Shown here piece after piece: positions 1 to 10,800 of a DNA stretch of 64,000 nt. Origin of the DNA: Cyanoderma ruficeps (taxonomy: Eukaryota > Chordata > Aves > Passeriformes > Timaliidae); contig VZDJ01000100.1 in assembly GCA_008694505.1 (NCBI GenBank), positions 502,966 through 566,965 of the forward strand. Reading direction: 5' to 3'. A program made the position numbers and the translations under genes. How positions within the stretch are numbered: position 1 is the first letter of the stretch; each line of letters opens with the position of its first letter. The notes under the pieces are model-generated. The model was not told where the DNA came from and did not search any database. It saw only the letters and a list, made by a program, of their open reading frames with translations.

Positions 1-279
1 TTAATTATTAAAAGAAAATTTTATACACTGTATGCCGTTCCATATGCTGCCTTTATTTATTGTGATTTGGTTTTGACTGTAACTGCTAATGAAACTGAGG
101 TCATCACAGCTGAGCTGTAGCTATTAAAACTATATCATCCAATGGTACAGGTAATTTAGAACCACACAAGAGGTATTTTCCTCTTCAATGATCATTGTTT
201 CCAGATGTTTTCATCAACTTGGCTATTTATTTGATGACGTATTACCACTGTGTCTAAATTTGAATATAATTCACTGAAG
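1..279. other. Unique AT-rich sequence
   Basis: No gene, RNA or repeat could be recognised in this first stretch. The left end of the L3-like element that follows is diffuse, so part of this segment may be a more decayed continuation of it. Confidence 0.4.
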
Positions 280-589
280 TTTCTTTCATTCCTCTCTAAT
301 CTCAACCCCTAAAATAACTTTGAGCCATCTGCAATTTTTTACTTCATTGCTAAATCCTTTTCCAGAACATTAATAAAAATAATGAACAGTGGATAAAACA
401 CAGAATCCCCAGACACTCTGCTATTGATATTTTGTATTTTGCAGCAAATTATTTTTGATAAAAATAGATAATTTAATATTTATTTCCTGACTCCAAGTCA
501 GTTCCTGATCCATATCAATCCTTTGCATCTAATCTAATGCCTACATATTTCTTTAGCGGCCTGTCAAGGACCTTGTCAATGGTCTTTGG
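280..589 (-). mobile_element. Ancient L3-like (CR1 clade) LINE fragment, RT region, left part
   Basis: Read on the minus strand this is a badly decayed reverse-transcriptase stretch of the old L3/CR1-like LINE group found across amniotes. Landmarks in plus orientation are GCCATCTGCAATTTTTTAC near 326, a CCTGATCCATA block near 505 and GGACCTTGTCAATGGTCTTT near 570. These correspond to the complements of the RT FADDTK region, the downstream linker and the KAFDTV region. There is no intact reading frame. The piece stops where the LTR at 590 begins, and matching sequence resumes after that LTR, so it is one element split by a later insertion. The family assignment rests on my memory of consensus landmarks. 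Divergence is clearly greater than for the CR1 copies elsewhere in the window. Confidence 0.6.
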
Positions 590-1608
590 ATTTATTGGAT
601 TTATGTGGCAAGGTTTTGATAGCAGAGGGGCCACAGGGGTGGCTTCTATAAGGTGACACCAGCAGCTGTCCCCATCTCAGACGGAATAAATTCCAGTTGG
701 CTCAGAGTGCTGCCACTGGCTGCAGCTGAAACCAGCAATGCTGACAGCTCCTCTGGGATCGTGTATTTTAGAAAGGGTAAAAAATGCTTCACATGCACAC
801 TTGGGAGAGAGGAATGAGAGCATGGGAGAGAAAGAGGAATGAGAACATGGGAGAGAAGCAGCCTTGCAGATGCAAAATCAGGGAAGAAGGAGAGGGAGGC
901 TGTGCTCCAGGAGCAGACACTCCCTTGCAGCCCAAGGGAAAGATGGTGAAGCAGGTTGTCGCTCTATGGCCCATGAAAACAGCATGACAGCAAATACCTA
1001 GGAAAAAAACAATGCTTCCCATGGAGCACACAGCAGGTGGACGCACCCTGAAGAAAGCTGAAGCCCCTGGAAAGCTCATTCAGGAACTGTGTCCTGGCAG
1101 GAGCTGTGGCCCATGGAAAGGACCTATAATGGAGTAGTTCTTGAGGAGCCGCAGCCTACGGGAAGGACTCACACTGGAGAGGTTTGTGAAGGACTGTCTC
1201 CCATGGTAGAATTCCCATCCCAGAGCAATGGAAGAGTACGAGGAAATAGGAGTGGCAGAGATGAAGTGAAATCCTCATTCTCTGTGCTTTTGCACTGCTT
1301 TTGAGATACAAAAAGCAGAAATTAAGTCTGAGAAGAAGGAGTGGAGGGAAGGTGGTTTTGGTTCTGTTTTCATTACTCACTTTCTGTGAGTTATTGACAC
1401 TATTTTGTGATTAACAGACACTAAATTGAATTAATTTTCCCCACACTGAGTCTTCTTTGCCCAACATGATATTTGGTATGTTTCTCCCTATTCTTATTTT
1501 GACTGACAAAACTTTTCATCTTATTTTTCCCCTTTTTCTGTAGATACAGGAAAAATTATATAGCTGCTTGGTGGATACCTGCCTCCCAGCCAAAGTCAAC
1601 CCACCACA
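590..1608 (+). mobile_element. Solo LTR of an avian endogenous retrovirus (family A, copy 1)
   Basis: About 1.0 kb, plus orientation, related along its length to the LTR at 14641-15736. Shared landmarks are the GGGGTGGCTTCT box (near 635), the GCTGCAGCC/CCCATGG-rich middle, degenerate repeat units around 1085-1215 and the 3' end GTCAACCCACCACA, which closes at 1608 with the canonical CA. The left end is blurred: the expected TG is not clear, and the segment starts inside an older L3-like LINE. The polyadenylation hexamer of the family has decayed here. No gag, pol or env sequence adjoins it, so it is a solo LTR or a fragment. The short ORFs inside it on both strands are by-products of GC-richer repeat sequence. 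Confidence 0.75.
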
Positions 1609-1730
1609 AAAAGGTAAATATATTGTATTAATCTCTTTAAATTATTCCTTTTGAAAACATTTTTAAAGATCTAACAAATTTGTTCCTTTATATGAACATG
1701 GCTATTTAGATACAGAAAATGTGTCTAACT
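1609..1730 (-). mobile_element. Ancient L3-like LINE fragment, continuation after the LTR
   Basis: The stretch with ATCTAACAAATTTGT near 1671 followed by a diverged TTTATATGAACATGG matches what is expected to follow the 280-589 segment in L3-like elements (the region upstream of KAFD on the minus strand). This supports one continuous old LINE into which the LTR inserted. The right boundary is uncertain because the signal fades after about 1700. Confidence 0.45.
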
Positions 1731-4700
1731 GGAAGACTCACAAACTCATTCAATTTCCATACCATGATTAATGCCTAGCATGCATTGACTTCTTATCAGC
1801 TTCCATGAATTGAAAGCAAACAACTTTAGTGGAGGAATATATTTGGTTTACATAGATTAAGATACAGAGAGAAAACCTTCAGTATGAGCTCTGAGACACC
1901 TAAATGTGGATATTGAAACACTACTGCAAGTGATCAATTAAAGATTTTCCAAAGTCTACCATGCAATAACTTGCGAAGTATTTCTTTAAGCCTTTATAAT
2001 TCTTTATGTGGAAACATAACTAGAAAATTGGATATAACAAAACTCATGCTATTGAAAATATGATAAGACACGTTGGAACAAGATCCAAACATACTTGAAT
2101 GGAGAGAAGAAAATTAAAGGAAGTGGTTTTTTATCTCATAAAGCTAAGTAAGGTGGAAGACCATTGAAAAATATTATAATGCAAAATCTCACTGGCATGC
2201 TTTTTTATTAAGTAGTAGGAAGGGAAGGAAAAGACAAGTTCTGCAACGTGCCCGTTTATCCAGTTCCTAAAATGGTCTAATTTATGTAGGTGTAGCAGAT
2301 ACATATTTAGATCACCATGAAAGCGATTGAATAGCATTCCTTGTAGTCCACCTTCTCAGCATTGGAGATGAGCACAGTTTATATTTTGGGTTTGCTGTGT
2401 GACAGATTTCAAAGCGTCGTATGGTGGCAAGCAGGTGTGTTGGACTAAGGGGTGAAAAACCTAAGAAATAGGAGGCTGAATTTATCCTTGTAAATAGGAG
2501 TTCAGCAAGAATATTCTGACTTTTAGAATATGTTTTGTATTTTACATTTTTGCTAAGCAACATACTTACAAAATTTATTCAAAATTAACTTTTGGATAAC
2601 AGTTGCGTTTGATCATGAAGATCTTTGATTTAATGTAGACATACTAATGTGTGTGTTTGCCTAAATTATTGTCCTCTTTGCTATAGATGGAAAATGTAAG
2701 TCTCTTTATAGTGAAAGTCAGTTCACTTTTTGCAACAACAGCGAATGTCATAGGTCAACATGAAATGTAACTAATAGCCCAGCAAATATCAGCAGAAAAA
2801 AATATATTGAAGATGGATTTGTAACTGGTGAGCTGATAAAGCTTATACAACAAATACAAGTTTCTTTTCCCTTACAGTGATGTAATCTTAACATAACTTG
2901 AGTGTTTCAGCAGAGCTATAGAGGTTTATCAAAGTTTGTTATTTTGTACAGATTGCATTGAAATAATTTTATGGATAGAAGGGACATCAAAGAGGATACT
3001 CCCTGTGAATGTGATCTGCCTAATTCAAGTTATTTTTAGCAAGAAGAGTAAACTGACATTGTCAAGACCTTTGAGTTTAATATCTGATTTTTAATGCTGC
3101 CCAGACTTTTACAATAAAGAAGAAAGATTGCACAGCTGGGCACTGACTTTTTATCTGATGAAACATTACATTTCTGCCTTTGGGTTGAAAGTAATAGGCT
3201 CTTTATTTGCACAAGGACTGGATTTCCTTCACTTTTCCTTAGTTATGAAGTACAAAGATGACCACAGAAAAATAATTCTTCTAAAAAGAAACCTGCAATG
3301 TGTTATGTTTAGATAGCTGGTTTAACTGCAAGAAATAACGTTAGGTTTTCTGCAGTGCAAAACTGAAAATATGCATATTAGGATCAATCTGTATCATGTA
3401 CTTGAAAAACTGATCCTAAGAGTATCTCTAAAAATCCTCATTTTCTGCAAAATTAGCCAGGCCAATCAGATGCTGTTCTCCTGAAGATTCCCTTGGAGAG
3501 TTTTAAAGTAACAAGTTTAACAGGAAAAAGTATTATTTTAAGACAAGACAGTGAAAAGGCTCTGATAGAGTCTCCTCCTTTTCTTACAGGTACTGTAAAA
3601 TTTATTAATTTACAAAATATTTTTATAATTTCGGATATAGGCCTCTATAATGTAAAACAAACAGTGTGCATATCTTTGCACATCAGGATTTAGTTTTCTG
3701 ATAGCTAAAGCAATTTGTCAGATTACCATAGCTGACTGAAGAAAGGTACACAATATAATAAAGTAATTATTTTTTGCTCTCATGTGCTTGAATTGTCTCA
3801 GAAAGATGTCACCTTATGGACATAAAAGAACCTGGATGTGAAATATGTGGTTTTCTGTGTGAGCTGCAGGCTTTGCCCATGGCAAGCTCCATGAAGGCTG
3901 ATTTTATCAGTCCCCGCCAGTCACACACACCTGTACAGGTATTATTCAAAATGGTGATTTTTTTTGCCCCCGAACAGAAGACATATCAACAAGATTTCCA
4001 GTGACATTTAAATCCAAGCTAGGAGGAAACTACCTGCAAAGTACAGACAGCAACATGTTTCATGCCTCTCTGTACTTTCAAAATTAAAGCAATTCTGTAT
4101 GTATGCACTCTACACTTTACTCCATTTTTTAAGACTTTTATCAAAGTAGATGCCCTCTGAATTTCAAATTATATCAACGACATTATTTGTATGTGGTATG
4201 TTCTTTGATGAAGAAAGCAATAGTCCTTTCTAGGAAGTTCATTTTATTGCAGACAGTTTTTTGGTTATCAAACTGTTTTTTCTCATTTCTGAACCATTAA
4301 TTTTTCTAGAAAATTCAATTAAATATTTTTTAAAATATTTAGTTTATTGCAACTTGCCAAAGAGCAAAATTTTAATCAGGAAGAAAAATCATAACAAATG
4401 AAGTTCAGCTTGAATTTAGATCTATCTTTGGGACCTTAACCAGTTTGCATTCTATTCTGAGAGCAATTTTTTATGGTGTAGTTTATTGAGTTTCATGTTA
4501 ATGATATGGTAATCAAATGCTAATGTGGAACAGTTCCAAACAAATTCAACAATCTGAAATTGATGATTATTGCCACAAAAGCCTTTTTGCTTATGTAAGT
4601 ATTCACTTTAAATCCATAATAAGATTTTTATTTAAGGAGGCAAGATATTTAAAATTAAATGGAAGATGATTTCTAATTGCCTTGAAGTAATTGCAAAACT

Positions 4701-5306
4701 ATGATTTCTCTGTTTTAACTATCTTATTATATAGTCAAAACACAAAATATATTATTGCCAAGTTCCTTTATAGTTCTGAAACTCAGTTATCATTATCAGC
4801 CACACATACAATGCACACATTACAAGTGCTATAAAGTGAATATAAAGTGATATAATTGCTCCTACTTTTTCTGGTGGAAAGGCATAGGTATTCTTGAAGG
4901 TTTTAATGATAAAAAGTCCTCTTGGAAGCAGATATCTCTCTTCTACCTTGAAATTACCCAAATACATTAGAATATTGAAGATTATGACCAGCATTCAAGT
5001 CAATGAAGGCCTAATGAGTTTTTTAAAGCTTCTGTGTAGCACGAAGATAAAAGGATCTGCTAGCATAATGAGAGCAAACTGGAAAAATTGGTTGTATGGC
5101 TTTATTTTAATGACTGCTAACTGACTCATGACAACTTAATATCAAATATTCTTACGCTTATAAATTGGTCAGGAACACTAATTTTACAGAAATAATTATG
5201 TAGTACACTTCCCTAATTATGCCATTCTGTGCAGCATTAATACTTTTTGCTGTCATCTTGTAGTTATATTTTTAGCTTTTTTAATATTTCCAGATATTGC
5301 AAATAT
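1731..5306. other. Unique AT-rich intergenic or intronic sequence
   Basis: No coding gene, RNA gene or recognisable repeat. ORFs are all below 85 codons and lack protein-like content. A slightly more complex, CpG-containing patch sits at about 3790-3960, with a 62-codon ORF containing a C-x2-C-x3-C cluster. I do not recognise a protein in it. Confidence 0.5.
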
Positions 5307-5655
5307 CTTGGTGGTTTCACCCTAGCTGGCAGCTGAGCCTTGTGGAGCTGCTCGCTCACCCCTCCCAGCAGGAAACAGAGGTTTGGAAGGGCAAATGGGA
5401 GAAAACTCATGGCTGAGACAATAAAAGCTTAACAAACAAAGCAAAACACAGAATTTGTTGTGTGGAAGAACACTTCCCATGGTCAGGCAGGTGTTCAGCC
5501 ATCTCCAGGACAGCCAGGCTCCATCACACGTAAAGGTGACTTGAAAAATCTAATGCCATCACTTTGAATGTCCCTCCACCCTTCTTCTACACTCCAGCTT
5601 TTATTGCTGAGCATGGTGATGTATGGTGTGAAATATCCCTCTTGTCAGTTTAAAA
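5307..5655 (-). mobile_element. LTR fragment of an avian endogenous retrovirus (family B), truncated
   Basis: Minus orientation. The 3' end of the LTR lies at about 5307-5340, where the complement of GGTGGTTTCACCCTAGCTGGC ends in a GGGTGAAACCACC-type terminus. Moving through higher coordinates come the purine-rich block near 5370-5400, the GGTGTTCAGCCATCTCC box (5490), a CCATCAC(A)CG box (5520) and a CAGC(A)ATAAAAGC TATA-like site (complement of about 5600). This order matches a widespread bird LTR that begins TGTGCTGGTTTTGG. The 5' part (most of U3) is missing after about 5655. It is non-coding. The class (ERVL versus ERVK) cannot be decided from this fragment. Confidence 0.7.
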
Positions 5656-5811
5656 ATATTGGTAGTTTCTTTGAAGTTTGTCTTAATAAGGGCTCAGAAG
5701 CCTATTGCATAGTAGATTGAAAATGAAAAAAACAAGCCTGAGGAGGAGGTATGCCACCAGAAATTGCAATATTCTGTGGAAACTTATTGCTTCTTGAATG
5801 TGATGCCATAG
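5656..5811. other. Spacer between two LTR fragments
   Basis: This 156-base stretch separates the family B LTR piece from the 3' side of the family A LTR piece. It contains a GAGGAGGAGG run. I cannot assign it. It may be the decayed end of the family A LTR, or internal retroviral sequence too short to recognise. Confidence 0.35.
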
Positions 5812-6601
5812 TGTTGTGGGTGTCCACCAAAGCCATTTCAGCCTCCTCAGCAGGACAAAGGAGAGAAACAAAGGGCTTATGGGATGAGATTAGGACAAGG
5901 AGAGATTTCTCATCAATTACAATCACAGGCACAGTCGATTAAACTTGGGGACAATTTACATCAAATCAAATCAAATCAGAGTGGTGTAATGATGAATAAA
6001 ACTAAATATTGAAAGATGTGAACATGTGCCCCCACTCACCCCTTCTTCCTGGACCTTCTTAACTTTCTCTTCATTTTACTTCACTCCCATCTTCTCTGCC
6101 CTGCAGGATCACAAGTACTGCCAGGAGTCTGGTCCGTTGTGGGCTTTCCATGTGGTTCACAGTTTCCTTTGGGCATCCACCTGCTCTGGTGTGGGGTTTT
6201 CCATGGGCTCCAGGTGTATGTCTGCATTCCTGTGACTTCTGTGGTTGCAGGGGCACAGCTGCCTCACCATGAGCAGCACCATGGGCTGCAGGGGAATCTC
6301 AGCTCCAGTACCTGAGCACCTCCTGCCCCTCCTTCTCCCCTGACTTGGATATCAGGGCTCTGTCTCCCACACATTCTCACTCCTCTTTTCTCTGGCTTCC
6401 CCTGGTTTTCTTCCCCTGATTAACTCTGTTGGCCTGCCACCTTTGCTGAGGGCTCAGCCTTGGCAAGTAATGGGCTTGTCTTGGAGCCGGCTGGCATTGG
6501 CTCCATTAGACACGGGGGAAACTTCCAGCAGCTTCTGCCACCCCTGCAGTCAGCCCCACTACCAAAACTTTGCTGTGAAAGCCCAATTCACATAGTTATC
6601 A
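5812..6601 (-). mobile_element. LTR of family A, reverse orientation, with internal deletion
   Basis: The LTR reads leftwards from its 5' end at 6601, where the minus strand starts TGATAACTATGTGAATTGGG. It then passes the GCCAATGCCAGCCGGCTCC box (6495), the GCCCATGGTGCTGCTC box (6275) and the CAGGTGGATGCC box (6170). At about 6110 it jumps directly to the distal part (complement of about 5800-6110, including the TGGTAATAAA-equivalent region and the TGTCCTAATCTCATCCCA stretch). Compared with the copy at 14641 it lacks most of the repeated middle, which suggests deletion between internal repeats. A short (GATTT)4 expansion lies near 5962-5981. The 3' CA end is not clear. Confidence 0.7.
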
Positions 6602-7734
6602 ATTTCTGTGTTAACCATGTAAATATTTTTGAGCTGTGATCAGAAGATATCAGTAATTTTTTTATTTTGATTTATGATGCATCATTATATATTTCAACAC
6701 ATATCCCTAATCTAACACTTTAGGGATTTCTCCTTAACTGGCTAGCCTAAAATCTAGAGTAATTTTTACTGATATTTCTGTTGTGTTGCCTTGAGAAACT
6801 TTAAAAAATTATGTCACAAATTAAATTTATTCCAAAGAGAAAAGTTAAATTTCATTTAAATTTGCATTTCCTTGAAGGCCATATGCTGATTCAATCAAAC
6901 TGAAGATCAAGGATTAAATGTGGTGTTCATTGACAGAAAAAAGGGATCAATTATTTCCAAACTGTCATTTGGAAATCTGTAAATGAAAAAGTTATGGCAT
7001 GTTGTTTTAATTTCAGTTTTCTTTAATCCTTATGACCCCCCCAAGTCTTCATATACTAGACATGGATGTATACTGCATGCCAGATATTTAAGAAACATGT
7101 GGGAAGCACATTTTACAGGGAAAGTCTGAGCAAAGAAGAGAAAGATTTTCCTGAAAGGAAAGATGAAGGAAAAGGATAAAAGCCAGTCATGTTAGCACCT
7201 TGTTTTGTTTCTGCTCTTTTCACTGCTTTCTGATGTTTCCTTTATCAAATAATATGTAGAATGATAAAGAATCTTAGGATCTTTGATTTTTATAGTCCAC
7301 AGTTTTAAAATCTTGGCAATTAGAAAGCCTCTCCTTAACCTGAAGAATGGCATGAAAAAATAACTTTACCTTTCTCTCTCTTTTTTTCAAAGCATAGGAA
7401 GTATCTTGATAACATACACCCTTCTTTTGTGTTCTTTATTTATTATGCCTTTGCTTTAGACAATTAAGGAATTCTTTTGGTCTTTTCCAGACAAGACACA
7501 AGAAATAGGAGATTATGTTCCTTTTTGCATACAGCATGTTACATTCCCTTAAACTGACAAATTTTTAAGTTTTTGTTTTTTCGTCTGTTTGTTTTCTAAT
7601 ATATCAAGTACCCCTGCAGGCACTCAGAATATTAAAATTTAATCATCTAGCCAAATGTAAGCTTGTTTTTCCACAATATCTCCTTCCTAAGTTCCATCCC
7701 ACTAAAATCCACACCAAGTAGCTTTCTACCACTC
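6602..7734. other. Unique AT-rich sequence
   Basis: No gene, RNA or recognisable mobile element. Composition is strongly AT-rich with pyrimidine runs near 7370 and 7570. Confidence 0.5.
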
Positions 7735-7870
7735 AATCATACAATTATGCAATAATTTAGACTGGAAGAATCTCCTGAGGTATCTAGTGCAATATATTGC
7801 TAAAAGTAGAGCAAACTTAAAGCTAGATCTTGATCCAGAAAACAGATTTCTGAGAAATTTGAAGAATTTG
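7735..7870 (-). mobile_element. Old CR1 3' fragment
   Basis: The plus strand reads like a decayed complement of a CR1 3' end: a CATACAATTATGCAATAATTT tail, GACTGGAAGAATCTCCTGAGG, then TATCTAGTGCAA and GCAAACTTAAAGC. In younger copies the matching blocks are the CATAGAATCAT tail, GGTTGGAAGGGACCTCTGGAGG and ATCTAGTCCAA. The right end is not sharp. Confidence 0.5.
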
Positions 7871-10800
7871 ATGGAGTTCAAAAATTCTAATAAATTTTAG
7901 ATTTCTGGATAATATGTCAATTAATGTCATTTAACCTGAAACTTCCACTATGTTCAGTTTAAAAAGATCTGAGCTTTAGCTAACAAGTGCTTCTATCTGT
8001 ATAGGGCTGGACTGTGCTTGACAGCAGTGCTGCATGAAAGAAGTTTTTTTGGTATGGCGCAACTGAAGGAATTCCCAGTTGTCTGAGAAACAGGGTTTGA
8101 ATGAAGATAATTAATTCCCCAATTTTCAGAAAGCCACACATTAACACATTAAATGCCATTCGTGGTGTACTAATTAACTGGCTATAATTGAAGTGCTTTA
8201 GAAAGCCTTGAGAAGATTGTGAGAAAGAGTTGCTAGGTATAGTATTGAAAATAAAACCTCACTCCTATGTCCAAATTTTGCATTTCAGTTCTATTTGCCC
8301 TTGTTACCAAGATTTTTAACAGAAAAAAAAATACATTTTGTATATTTTTCTTATATAAAAAATAATAATATGCTACTATAATGTAAATTATACCTGTTGC
8401 TGCAACTGACATTATTTCAAACTCTCCAGCTTTGTATTCTGTTCCAAATTTAGTGTACCTAATCCATAAATATATACTGTATAAGTTCTCTTTTTTATCA
8501 GTTTCTAAAGAAAACAAGTAAAGAATCAAACGTTCACACACATGCTGTTCACAAGTAAAGTCAGGTCTTGGGTTTTTTTCATTATTCTGAGCAAATGTCC
8601 ATGCAAAATGAGATGTTCCAGATAGTGCTGCAATAGTGCTACTGATTTCTACTCAGCAAGGCACAATCATAAAGAATAAAGATTAGTTACTCCATTTTTT
8701 TACTTCTACATCATCTGGGTGCAAACAGTCCTCTTGAAAATAATGAGAAACTTCATGCAATTTTGAAAAGTAGATAGATTTTCAGTCTTTATTTGTTTTG
8801 TCATGTATGCTTCATCCATGTTAAATTTGTTCAATTTTGTTTGTATTTTTTTGAATAAATATATCCGTATCAGAAGATACAGATATCTATTTAGCAGATA
8901 CAGTCTGATGCTATAGCTATCTTCAGCTGCACTTTTTCTACTATGTAGCCTGATGTTACTGGGTGTAGTGTGAAAACGTTGATCTGTAGGAGCATTCACC
9001 ATTTAGAAGGCAAGGCAAAAATCAAGATGATATGTGCAAAGCAGAACACATCTTTTATTAAAACAATCACCTAAAATAATGTTTGCATCAAATCTCTTAT
9101 TATTATTCCAATAAATTTTAGATGTGAAGAGAAGATTTGATGCTTGGCTGACAGCTGTATAATGAATGGGGCCTGGAAACAGTGGGACCCTTGAGCTAGC
9201 TGCAGGCTGCATTTGTTCTTGAATCTTCACTGATGTTTTAAAATGCAATGGGATTTCAATGCATACAAAGTTACAAATGTCAACACAGTTACTGTGAAGG
9301 AGCAATATGATCTTCAGCCAGCTATTTCTCCTTAGTGCACACCATTTTTGTTGTTTCTTGTCATGGAAGTATTCTTCACTAGTCTGGTGGAGAAAAGTTT
9401 TACATTTCTCATCTTCTAAAATGACAACATCACACTGAAAATCATTACTTAGGAAGGTAATATTTTTCTCTAACTATAATTATGGTCTATAATGATTTCG
9501 GGCAAATAGAACAATCAGACAGATGTACTGAGTTATGTCCTGAATTTGTAATAGTTGAATGGGACCTGTGGACCAATAGTGTCATAAACGTTTTAAGCCC
9601 TTCAGCCTCCTGTGCTCAAGATGTTTCTCCCCAGCAGCCTTTGAAATACAGAAATACAGTAATACTGAGAAGGTGTGAGAAGTACTTTATGAAATAGTGC
9701 ATGTTTGAGAAATGGTAGTCAAGGTAAAAGAAAATTAATCTGATTTCTTGAGGTAGTAAAACAGAAATAATTGCACTACTTGCCTACTTGCTTGTTCCTT
9801 GGATCCTGCAACTAACTTGCCAGCATATTCCTTAATTTCCATCAAATAAAACAGAGAGATAAAATAAAACTAAACTGTTGAATAAGTAGAGAAAATGTAT
9901 CCAAATGACTGCCATGGAGAGAGACAAGCTGCAGCCTGAGCTCGGCCGCTATTGTGTCAATTTGGCCTGCTGACTAGCACATTAGCAAAAACTTGCCATC
10001 ACGCACTTAATTCAAAGCCAACCACAGCGTGATGCCTCTTGTCCAGCTGGTGATGAAGGACACCAGCTTTAAATTCTCCAAATTCTAGTGTGACAGGGCA
10101 GAAGAGCAGGGTAGTTGAAGGATGGCAGGATCCGGTATCCTGGCAGGAAAATCATCTGCAGAACCCAGTCACTGATAACCCTGTTTTTCAGAGAACACCT
10201 ACTGAAAGTTTTTTGTAGTGTGGATGCTTTATAAGTGAGGAATGCTAGAAGACTACAAATAATAGTTTTTTTGCAATTATATTTTGTGTTACGTTATGGA
10301 GTAGTCAGTTTCTAAATTTCATCACTTATGCCCCAACTTCCCACAGTTTTCAGTTCTGGAAATTGAAGTTGTTTGGGATGAAATTGATATCACTGCTTCA
10401 CCTGCAGTTACTGGTGAGAAAAATTCACACCACTTGAGAGGAAGACAAAAAGCTGAGAAGATATAGGCTTGTTATTGTGATGCATGTACCTTTTAAAAGA
10501 GGCTGCAGTGAATGAAAGCAAAATATTGCTCATGTTTTGGCTGTCTGACAAAATATTGTTCAATAACAGTAGTACTAGCTTAGAAGAAATGTAGACCAAC
10601 AGATGGTGTGTCATATTCCCTTTATGTCTTCCTCTGAGGTAATACCTATGGAAATGCTGGGAGGTTTAAAACATGCTGTCTGAGTAAAATTTCTTGTTGT
10701 AATAGGTAAAAACTGTGGCAAACAAGTAAAGGAGTGACTCTCCTAAGTACATATAAGTAAGAAAATCTTAGACTCCTTTAGTGTCTGAATACCGGTGAAC

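Noticed and set aside
789..1380. Minus- and plus-strand ORFs of 67-96 codons
   Set aside because: They fall inside an LTR and arise from its GC-richer repeats.
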